10,334 nt of DNA, taken from positions 1-10,334 of the forward strand of contig JABVXU010001090.1 of assembly GCA_013365365.1 (NCBI GenBank), given 5' to 3'. Source of the DNA: Cruorifilaria tuberocauda (Eukaryota; Nematoda; Chromadorea; Rhabditida; Onchocercidae). The position numbers and the translations under genes are program-made. Position 1 is the stretch's first letter. Each line of letters begins with the position of its first letter. Shown in pieces: positions 1 to 8,900 of this stretch. The notes under the pieces are model-generated. The model saw only the letters and a list, made by a program, of their open reading frames with translations, did not search any database and was not told the origin of the DNA.

Positions 1-1496
1 TTTTTTTTTTGGCATTTTTGCTTTAATATTTTTTTTCCCATTATTTTACGATAAAGAAATGGGATATGATAATAGATAAATATGTATGTTGTAATAAAAC
101 AATACATTTATGAAATACTTCAAAACAATACTTTTATTTGTGTTTTATTTTTTTTCGAAAAAAAAAGGCAAGCTTTTCCTCGTTTTATTTCACATCATAC
201 TGCACCAGGTTTATTCCAAATTTTTTTTCACATTTTTTTTTTTCAATGGAAAAAATAGCATTAATGAAAAGCGAGAGAGAAAAAAAAAAAGAAAGATTTC
301 CATTAATTAATCAACGGTTGATGTTAGCTTATTTGTTGTTAAAAAATAAAACGAAGAAGAAGCAATAATTTCATGCACTAATATTCGATTTTTTTTTTTG
401 AAAAAAAGATTTTGAAAGTGAAAAAATGAAAAAATTAAAAAAGGATGAAGAAGTTTTTTGAAGAAAAAAAAATGATAATCTCATATAATCATTTTATCAA
501 TCTATTTTTTCCAATATTTTTTTTTTTTTAAGTCGTCGAATAATATTTTTAATTTGGGTTTTTGATTGATTATCATTGATAAGTAGGAATAAAAATAGAT
601 GAAAATAATTTGATAAGGAAGAAAAGCCAATGCTATCAGTATTCAATCATTGAAATTTATTTCAATTTTATCGTGAAAAATTTTTAAAGTTTTTAATTTT
701 TTTTTCATTGTGGATAAATATTTATTAGTTTATTTTAAAGGAATAAAGTAATATTATGATTTAATAAGAGAAATATTAATCATTTTGGATGCATCGGATA
801 TATAGGATATTTATTTTAATTAATTAGTTCTTTTTTTTAAAAATTTTCTTCTTTACCTAAATATTTTAGGAATTTTTTTTTTTTGTGAAATCGAATTTTA
901 ACTTGTTATTGATTTCATCGTAATTTGCAACAAATTGATAATGAAATTTCTCGTAAAATATTTACTATCACTATTTCTTATTTGCAGTAAATTAAATTTT
1001 CACAATTTAAATATATGCAATCACATAGTTTTATGTATGATTTCACTTAATATAGCTAATAGCTTTAATAATTTTTCAAATGAAATTTTATTACTAAAAC
1101 TTTTTCATTCAATTATTTTTCATTTTCTCATTCTTCAAGCAATTTCGAATAAAGTTATTATATTTTTAATATTGAGTAAGTAAGTAAAAAATTCTCATTC
1201 TTCTCTGTTAAATAGTTTCCAATAAAGTATAGTACTTTTATTCGATATTAAAGTAAGTAGAAGTAAGTGGAAAAATATACAGCATTTTTATTGCCTTTTT
1301 TTAAAAATGTAAATCCATTTCGGAATATTTATTTTGCTTGAGATGATGTTAGAATGTACCTTAAAGTGTTCATATTGCATTACATTAGCATGCAAAATGT
1401 TAAAAAGAGATTTTAAAAAAAAGGATAGAATAGTTTTAAAATAAATTCCAAAATAAAATGTGGAATTTAGTCCCTTTATACTGAATGTGAAAAACG

Positions 1497-1535
1497 GAGG
1501 GAGAGAGAGAGAGAGAGGGCGGAAGAGGGAGAGAT
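1497..1535. repeat. GA-rich polypurine tract with (GA)n core
   Basis: A pure GA dinucleotide run occupies about 1500-1517 and continues as an almost pure purine stretch to about 1535. A second polypurine stretch lies at 1661-1691. Such tracts are common in promoters and can bind GAGA-type factors or form triplex DNA. The distance of about 1.4 kb to the first exon leaves its role open. Confidence 0.8.
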
Positions 1536-1560
1536 AAGCTTTTTTGCTTTCTCTCTAAAT

Positions 1561-1574
1561 AAATAAGCTTATTT
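1561..1574. repeat. 14-bp perfect palindrome AAATAAGCTTATTT
   Basis: The sequence equals its own reverse complement over 14 bases and is centred on a HindIII-type AAGCTT core. It lies about 30 bases downstream of the GA tract. AT-rich palindromes of this length can arise by chance, so function is unproven. Confidence 0.6.
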
Positions 1575-2710
1575 TTGTAAAATATGTATTTCATGTCTTT
1601 TTTTTTTGATTAACTTTAAATAAAATATATTGTTAATAAGAGAAATTTTAAACTTTATAGAAAGGAAAAGAAAGAGAAAGAGAGAGAAGGATAGAAGAAG
1701 TAAGATGCCCTAGTACTGTAAGTGAAAGTAAGTAAGCAGCTTAAAGATGAAGAAGCTACTAAGAAAGCGGAAATTTAAATTTGATAGAAGGATAAAAATT
1801 GAATACTATTAATTTTACTAATTAATGTTTAAAGTTGTAAATTTTTGAAATAGTTTTACTTCTTTTTTTTTTATTTCTAGATTAATCATTTGATAAGTTT
1901 TTTTTATTAAATTAAATAAGTTTGCAGTGTGTTTTTTTTTTGAGTTAATTCATTTTACTAATTCATTTAGATTATTTTAAAGTATATTCTATCCTGTAGC
2001 TTAATTTAAGTAACGATATTATCTTATAGCTGCATTTTTAGGTAATGATATCCTATCTTTTTGTTTCTTTAAATTACTTTTTTATATTCAATTTAAAATA
2101 TGTGATGAAATTTATTAAAGAGAGATAATAGGATTTGATAAAAAAAGAAAATTAATAGTAGTTTTTAATACTGATTGATTGCTTTTTAATTTCAATGTAT
2201 TAAGCTAATATTAATTTATCAACTGAAAGATAAATTTAAATTCTAATTAATTTTACAGAATTTATCAAGTGCTATTTAATTTTAGCAAAAAAAGAAAAAA
2301 AGTAAAATCGATTAAATTTTATTAATTGAAAGAATAAAAATGTTAGGATAAAATATAAGCTTAAACTAGCATGATAAATATATCTCTTTCTGAAAATTTA
2401 TTCATTTAGAGTAAATGGAAATTTTGGAATAACTGAAAGTAAATTTTTATAGTAAACATTTTATTTTAGCTTTTATAAATTTAATTTTGTCAAACTGAAT
2501 TGAAAAATGAATTTTATTTTGCTATTTTGCATTTTTCTGAATTAATTTTTCAATTTTTCAAATATTTTTTAAAATTAGCACATCATTCACAAAAAAAAAA
2601 AAAATCTATGTGTATATTCTTTATCATCATTCTATATCATATGGAAAAGCTTCTTTTTATTATTAACTTTAAGCATTGAATTATTCAAATCAACAAGTAA
2701 TCATCATCTA

Positions 2711-2741
2711 ACGTAAACAGCCAGTCATCCTGACGTAAACA
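2711..2741. promoter_or_regulatory. Two forkhead-type GTAAACA sites 22 bp apart
   Basis: GTAAACA occurs at 2713-2719 and again at 2735-2741. Each is preceded by AC, giving ACGTAAACA twice, and the second copy reads TGACGTAA, which also resembles a bZIP/CRE half-site. GTAAACA is the known core of the FOXO/DAF-16 binding element. The 22-bp spacing is about two helical turns, placing both sites on one face of the DNA. They lie 210-240 bp upstream of the proposed start codon in a segment less AT-biased than its surroundings. Binding is an inference from the motif only. Confidence 0.45.
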
Positions 2742-2771
2742 ACTACTCTCATTTAATGTAAAATTGCTAAC

Positions 2772-2777
2772 TATAAG
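2772..2777 (+). promoter_or_regulatory. Possible TATA-like box (CTATAAG)
   Basis: CTATAAG falls in the less AT-biased segment upstream of exon 1, about 175 bp before the proposed ATG and between the GTAAACA pair and the GGCGC inverted repeat. TATA-like strings are frequent in DNA this AT-rich, so only position supports the call. Confidence 0.25.
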
Positions 2778-2780
2778 ATG

Positions 2781-2817
2781 TAATGGCGCTTTATGGACAA
2801 ACTAATATGCGCCGTTA
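2781..2817. promoter_or_regulatory. Interrupted inverted repeat with GGCGC/GCGCC arms
   Basis: The left arm TAATGGCGC (2781-2789) and right arm GCGCCGTTA (2809-2817) are reverse complements with one mismatch, separated by 19 bases. GC-rich pentamers are rare in this window, so a matched pair this close to the first exon is unlikely to be simple background. It could be a dimeric factor site or a weak stem. No specific factor is assigned. Confidence 0.4.
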
Positions 2818-2870
2818 GGTTTATCATATCGAAGGAAGAAAAGCTACAAATATTATCTCAAAAATTTCAT

Positions 2871-2918
2871 ACTGATAAGAAAAAGAGAAAAGAAAAAACA
2901 AAGCTGATAAGCTGATAA
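2871..2918. promoter_or_regulatory. Cluster of three GATA-factor sites (TGATAA)
   Basis: TGATAA occurs at 2873-2878, 2905-2910 and 2913-2918. The first is embedded in ACTGATAAGA, the extended consensus described for intestinal GATA factors (ELT-2 type) in Caenorhabditis. The last two form an 8-bp tandem repeat (GCTGATAA twice). The cluster ends 33 bases before the proposed ATG. TGATAA is moderately frequent by chance at this base composition, so the clustering, the full consensus and the position carry the call. Confidence 0.4.
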
Positions 2919-2935
2919 ATTCGACAAAATTTGAT

Positions 2936-2942
2936 TATTAGG
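2936..2942 (+). promoter_or_regulatory. Candidate 3' splice site or SL trans-splice acceptor before ATG
   Basis: TTATTAG ends at 2941, directly followed by G and then the ATG at 2951. Its form resembles the TTTAG|G acceptors used by exons 3, 4 and 10. Used as a spliced-leader acceptor it would leave a nine-base 5' UTR, typical of nematode mRNAs. Used as a cis acceptor it would make this an internal exon reading Glu-Gln-Ser-Met-Met, because the in-frame TAG at 2939-2941 would be removed with the intron. Confidence 0.35.
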
Positions 2943-2950
2943 AGCAATCA

Positions 2951-2972
2951 ATGATGGATTATAAAAAAAAAG
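2951..2972 (+). CDS. KCC exon 1: proposed start codon and N-terminus
   Basis: The exon reads MMDYKKK plus the first base of a Gly codon and ends at AAG|GTTTGT. The phase-1 end matches the acceptor of exon 2, giving KKK-G-DGGIET across the junction. An in-frame TAG (2939-2941) closes the frame four codons upstream unless it is removed by splicing, so initiation is at Met1 (2951) or Met2 (2954). The assignment rests on reading frame and phase, not on conservation, since KCC N-termini vary between isoforms. Another first exon further upstream is possible. Confidence 0.55.
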
Positions 2973-5900
2973 GTTTGTTAAATTATTTATATATTAAATT
3001 ATAAATTGTAGTTTTTCCTTTTTTTTTTTTTTTAGGAAAAAATTTTTTAATAAAGTTTCTCATTAATAATAAAATTCATTGTTATGTCTTATCATTTATA
3101 AATTATTTTTAACTTCATAAAAAATTTAAATTAAAATAGATTGTTGTTGTTTTTTTTTCCTTACTTTATAAATTTTCCTCTATAAAATTAATTTCAAATT
3201 ATTTATAATTAACAGAAAAAAAAAAACGAGAAAGTGATCGAAAAATTTTTTTAATGTTTAAATTGATTATTTTTTAAATATTCTATTTGTGCTCTTGTTT
3301 TTTTTTTTTGCATCCAGTATTTGTTAACTTAGAAAGTTAAAAAGTTTTAAAAAAAAAAGGGAAAGGAAAAGGAAAAGAAAACGGTTGAGCGAAGAAAACA
3401 ATTTCAAAATTCAACGATGGATTATAAGTGCAATTTTTATTCAAAAAAAAAAAAAAAAGCTTTCCATGTTTTTATGATCTTTGTTAACTATTCTTACTCT
3501 TTTTTTTTAAATTAAAATAAAAAGAAAATCTTGATTTTTTTTAAACTGAATCTTAATTTTTCTTTTTTAAGCTAAAATAGGAATGAAGAAGAAAAAGCTA
3601 ATGTTAATATTAACATAATATTAAGTTATAATGTTATAAGGTTAAACTTATGCTAATATTAATAATTTATATAATATGTGCATTTTGATATAGTTATCAG
3701 TTATCATATCATATGACGGTTATCATATTTTTTTAAACCTTTTTGTAAATGTTTTTTTTTAAATTATGCTATGTAAATTTTAAATCAGTTAATCTTTCAA
3801 AATTTATTCAATTCTTTTTTTAGTAAATTTATATTAAATGATTTTTTTCTCAAAGTTTTAATAATTGCATTTTAAAAATTTCATCCTATTTATTCAATAA
3901 AATTAGCTTAATTAGTTAATTAATTGATTATTTATTTATTTTTATCAAAGCTCCTTTTATCAGTTATTTCTATCAAAATTCTTAATCGATTATTTTTATT
4001 AAATCTCCTTTTTAACTATTTATTTTTATCAGAGCTTCTTTAATTAATTATTTTAACCTAATTTTTCATTTTTCACTTTTTTTTTTTCATAGTTTATTAC
4101 GATGGGGTTAATTTAATCAATATTTTAATTTTAAATGATCTGATAGTGATAATGTAATGAGTAATTATTGTTAAAAAGTTTGTTGTTTTTAAAGCTCTTT
4201 TAATTAGTTATTTATATCTAATTACAGCTAACATTTGCTATTTATTTTTCATTTTTTTTTTCATATAATTTTAGGTTAGGAATAAGCTCATTTTGTGAAA
4301 TCGAAAATTTTATCCGATATAATATAATAATAGGTTATAATATTTTTTCTCAATTTAAAAATATTTTAACAAATCTTTCAAACATAAAATGGAAAAATGA
4401 AATAAATGAAAGAATTGATAATGAATGATATGATTGTATAATGAATAAAATTCGTTATTATGTGTCTTATCATTTATAAATTATTTTAACTTCATAAAAA
4501 ATTTTATTATATTAAATTTTTTGCTGGATGCAAAAATATTTTAGCAACGTTGCAAACCATGTAGTCAATGTAATTTAATTTAATTTTTCATTTTATTTAA
4601 TTGAAGATATCAATTCAATTCGAAAAACGAAAATATTTAATGAATTCTTATCGAAAATAATTGTATGCATTTTATCAATTACAGGTGATGGAGGCATTGA
4701 AACAATTCCATTATGTGCTGAACACAGTCCAACCCTTGCACTTTATGAGGTTAATTTGAGATTATTTATTTGTTTATTTTTGAAAAATACATTAATTACA
4801 GTAAATCAATAACGATTAATATGATTAACAAAGTTTAAACCTAAATTTTCATCAATAGAATTATGAAAATTTTCATAACTATATCTTAAAATATAAAATA
4901 TTTTTATAATTGATTTAAAAAATTTTATATTAGCGAAAATTTACTAATAATTTAGTAGTAAAATTATCACCTGGTTGCTTTATTTGGTGAGTTATAGGGA
5001 ATTTTTTTTCTCTTTTTTAATATTTAAATAAAATTTAATATAAATTTTAGGATGAGTATCATTCACAAGGACAAAAAATTGGTCAAATGTTACGATCCTT
5101 ATCTTTATACAATGCAGTTATGCCAAATTCTTCCGAATTGGAAGTTGCTCAAAAAAATATCAAAAAGGTTTTATTAATTATTTTTGTTTAAAAATTTTAA
5201 AAAAAAGAAAATTGATAAGAATTATTGCATTCCTATTCAATGCTAATACTTATTAGCAATTATTTAAATATCCGATATCATTAAAGAAAATTAACAAAAT
5301 TAGTGAAAGAGTATATCGATGATTTTGACATAAAGTAATAGATAAAAAAGTGAGAGGATACGTTTTTTTATTTTTAAAATTTATTTCATATTTTTATTTA
5401 CTAATGCGAAATTGAGTATTCAAATTCATGATAATAAGTAAATTAATTTATAACTGTAATAGATATTAAAGAAATGTACCTAATAAAAAAAAAATATAAT
5501 AAGAATTGATGCATCCATTATGTGGTATTATTAAATATAAAAAAATTTCAGTGAAATTTATATGTCGCTAATTAATTAGTAATAATTAATTAAACTTTAT
5601 ATTTTACCAATGGCCATAAATGAATACAATTATGAATACTCATCTATCATATAGTTTTTATTAGTAAAATATTATTAAAGAAAAAGTGAAAATTTTTAAT
5701 TTCCTAAATTTCTAATTAATTAATTAATTATGATTTTAAAATTTAATTAATTAATTAAATTAGATCAAAATTTTTAGGCACAAATGGGTACAATTATGGG
5801 TGTTTATCTACCATGTATGCAAAATATTTTTGGTGTTTTATTCTTTATTCGTTTAACATGGATTATAGGAACTGCTGGTATCATACAAGCCTTTTTTGTT

Positions 5901-8900
5901 GTTTTTATTTGTTGCTCGGTGGTAAGCTTTTATTGAAAATTATTTAAGTAATATATTTTTTATTAAGTTTTATTATAATTTGATCAATTCTTCTCAAAAC
6001 TTTTTTTTAATTCCAGGAAATGAGTAATATTTATTAGAAATTAATTTATTAAAATTTTTATAAATTCAAAAACAAAAATATTTTTTTTTTCTAAAATTTC
6101 ATGAATTTATTAGTAATTATAGTAATTTTATAATTTAATAATGTATATTACAGACATTTCTTACATCAATATCATTATCAGCAATAGCAACAAATGGTGT
6201 TGTACCTGATGGTGGACCGTATTATATGATTTCACGTAATCTTGGACCAGAACTTGGTGGCGCTGTTGGTATACTTTTTTATTTAGGTACTACAGTTGCT
6301 GCTTCAATGTACATCACTGGCGCTATTGAGATACTAATTGTAAGCTATTAATTTTAACATTAGAATTAAATTTTAATTGAAAAATTTCAATTATAATTAA
6401 TATTTTAAAAACGATTTGATAAACGATCAATAAATGATAAGATGTATTGGTGAGTGAGAAATTTCAGGTAAGCCGATAAAATCTATTAATTAGATAAAGA
6501 TTAAAGAGTTAATTATCGAGTAGAATTAAAATGAACAATTTGAAAAGCTGAAACAATGAAATCATTTTGAAAAAGCTTAATATTTCTGAGAGATGATATG
6601 ATTATTTATGAGTAATCTTATCTCATCGATAATATCATGATCGATAAAATAAATTCCATATTGAAATTTTGGAATAATCTTAATAATATTACTGTAATTG
6701 CAATTACTACCTTTTAGAATACCATATACTTAGCAAAATTGATTATTTTAATTAAAAAAAAAAAAAAAAGAATTTTATTGTCAAAAAAGTTATTTATCTG
6801 TATTATTTATCTGAACCGGAATTTCTTTCTTCAAAAAATTTTTTATAATCAATAAATCATTATTGTAATATTTTCAGCTATATCTTGTTCCTGCGGCAAA
6901 AATTTTTGACAATATTTACAATTGTTTCCGGGTTTTGGGTACCGGTTTATTAATTATTGTAGGGTTGATAGTGCTTGCTGGAGTAAAGGTATATTTTTTC
7001 AAATTAATAAATGTTTTTGTTAAGATTAGGTAATTTGAAATTAATCTAATACAGTCTAGAAGTAGTGACATCTGGCTTTCATTTGATTATTAATTCAAAT
7101 TAAGAAAAAGAAAAAACGACCATTAAGGCCATCTGTTATCTTTTTCTATTTCAGGTTGTTAACAAATTTGCTTTACCAGCTGTACTTGTTGTATTAACGT
7201 GTATACTTTGCACATTTATTGGAGCATTTTTGAAATTTTACGGATCCGATAAACTTAAGTAAAAAATTTTTAATTTTAAACTTTTACAATTGATTTGAAA
7301 AAAAAAATTAATGACGAAAATATAATCTTTAATAGATATAATTAGAATTTTTGTGAAACTATATTTAAAAAGTTTAAAATTTTTGTTTTTAAAATCATTT
7401 ACTAATTAATTAGCTTAATTAAGTACGTCTACGTTTCTCTGCTAATTCGAAAATTTCTTTTTTATTTTGAAATGGAACGAAATTTAAATTTTAAAGCAAA
7501 TATGAGATTTGATAAGAGTAGAATAATAGCTAAGTTAATGAATGACATAAATTATAGCCTAAATTATAGATAAATTAATCATTCATAAAAATAATAAACT
7601 AATCAAATAATTAATCAGTTAAATGATTAATATGATATTTAATCATTTGCTATTAGAATTCTTTAATTCATTGTGAATAAATTATTGATTTATTGATTCA
7701 CGTGTGAAGTTTCTTTATTTTATTTATTTTTTTTTTTGTTTTGCAGATTTTGCATGATTGGTGATCGTCCGGTTGATTTAGTTTCATTTTTTGAGCAATA
7801 TAAATATGTGCCTAATTGCACAGCAACCGGATTGGAACCACTTTTTTGTAAAATGAAAAATGATTCGTTAACCTGTGATGCATATTACAAACGTATGGCA
7901 AGAATACAAAATTGGAGGAAAAATGGGCGACCAGCAATTCGAGAAGAGGTAAGTAATTAAAATTTTTTTTTAGTGAATGTTAAATTAATTGAATAAATTA
8001 ATCGTTAAATAATAAAATTAAAAAAAAAAATTTAGGCATAAATATTAAAAAAAATGTAAAAATTGAATTACTAAAAAATAGTTTAACTTAAAAACAGTTC
8101 ATTTCAACATGCATACTGATATCATCTGATAATGGATTGATTTAATGTTAGAAAACGCTGTTGTATGTAATAAACTTGGCGGGAAAAAAAAAACGATAAG
8201 TTGCAATACTAAGTATTTAATCATTCCATTCCATTTATAAGGTTTTTTAAGATTTTAAAGGTTTTTAAAATTAAGCTATTTTTTATCAATCAATACAGCA
8301 ATATTTTTTTTTTGCCTTAGTTTATTTGAAGCTTTTAAAATATTCCGCTGTTCTTCCGTCGAGTTTTTTTTTTTTTTTTGGCTTCTATTAGGCTTGGCTT
8401 CCGTCAAGTTTTCTTCAGGATTAGGCATGAAACTAATACCAATTATTGAAATTCTAGCTATATCGTTGTTTATAACATAGTTCATATTCTTAGGTTGATA
8501 TCAAGTTCATGAATCACAAATCCTGATCCGTATATCATATTAGTTTTAATACTTTCTTTTGTCATATTCTTTAAAATATGTAAGGTCAGTTGCAAGATCA
8601 GTTGACCTTCCGTTATTGCTTCCAGTTGTGTTTTCGTACTTTTTATCATCATATTTTAAGCATTTCGCAAATTTGGAATGATAGATATGGCAAAAGTTAA
8701 AGTAGTAAGAGAGATAATAATGTATAAAATTATTAATGGAAATATATTTTTCAGATAGCTATAGCAGGTATTGCAAGTGGTGTATTTTTTGATAATTTAC
8801 GGAGTAAATATTTGCAACCACGTGATATACTTATGAAGGTTATTTCTTATCATTCTTATCATATGGCATTTTTATTAATGATAAGAATCTTTTATTAAAG

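Larger units (their letters stand above)
1..2700. other. Upstream non-coding region, no gene recognised
   Basis: This stretch is very AT-rich, with many T and A runs of 8-12 bases and stop codons in every frame. Nominal open frames at 110-310, 138-368 and 935-1183 consist of Phe/Lys/Leu/Ile/Asn from homopolymer runs, share the base composition of the surrounding DNA and resemble no family I know. I see no tRNA or rRNA and no transposon ends. Notable contents are listed separately: GA/polypurine tracts (1497-1535, 1661-1691), a palindrome (1561-1574) and a cluster of GTAAGT motifs (1176-1737). It may be intergenic or may hold untranslated or alternative first exons of the downstream transporter gene, which cannot be decided from sequence alone. 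Confidence 0.6.
2973..4684 (+). other. Intron 1 (1,712 bp), non-coding with repeats
   Basis: The intron is bounded by GTTTGT and ATTACAG. It contains long T/A runs, one partner of a near-duplicate of the start-codon context (3411-3427), a 16-bp palindrome (3601-3616), a four-copy degenerate tandem repeat (3944-4057) and a direct repeat pair (3068-3127 and 4444-4504). I recognise no exon in it. Long first introns often hold enhancers, but I cannot show that here. Confidence 0.6.
7949..8754 (+). other. Intron 8 (806 bp) with an exon-like GC-rich tract
   Basis: The intron is bounded by GTAAGT and TTTTTCAG. Its first part is ordinary AT-rich sequence. From about 8340 to 8640 the G+C rises to roughly one third by hand count, similar to the exons and well above the other introns. 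A TTGGCGGGAAA motif (8176-8186) and AAGGTCA/TGACCTT arms (8582-8609) also lie here. The minus-strand open frames are described separately. Confidence 0.7.

Noticed and set aside
110..368. Two overlapping open frames of 66 and 76 codons
   Set aside because: They are made almost wholly of T and A homopolymers (Phe and Lys runs), share the composition of the flanks and show no domain or homologue I recognise.
935..1183. 82-codon hydrophobic frame with a signal-peptide-like start, an internal TTTGCAG acceptor and an end near GTAAGT
   Set aside because: G+C is as low as the surrounding non-coding DNA and the residues are just those of AT-rich codons (Leu, Ile, Asn, Phe, Ser). A real exon is possible but unsupported, so it is covered only through the GTAAGT cluster.
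3417..3428. Alternative start codon ATGGATTATAAG as an alternative exon 1
   Set aside because: The only nearby donor (GTGCAA at 3428) leaves phase 2. Joined to exon 2 it yields AAG TGA, a stop.
4956..4986. Cryptic 31-bp mini-exon between TTTAG and GTGAGT in intron 2
   Set aside because: Its length is not a multiple of three, so inclusion would shift the frame between exons 2 and 3, which already join in phase and match the family.
8400..8485. Aspartokinase-like DIARISIIG string suggesting a Wolbachia lysC fragment
   Set aside because: The similarity is about nine residues long and neither flank resembles an ACT domain. It is not enough to name the tract or claim transfer.
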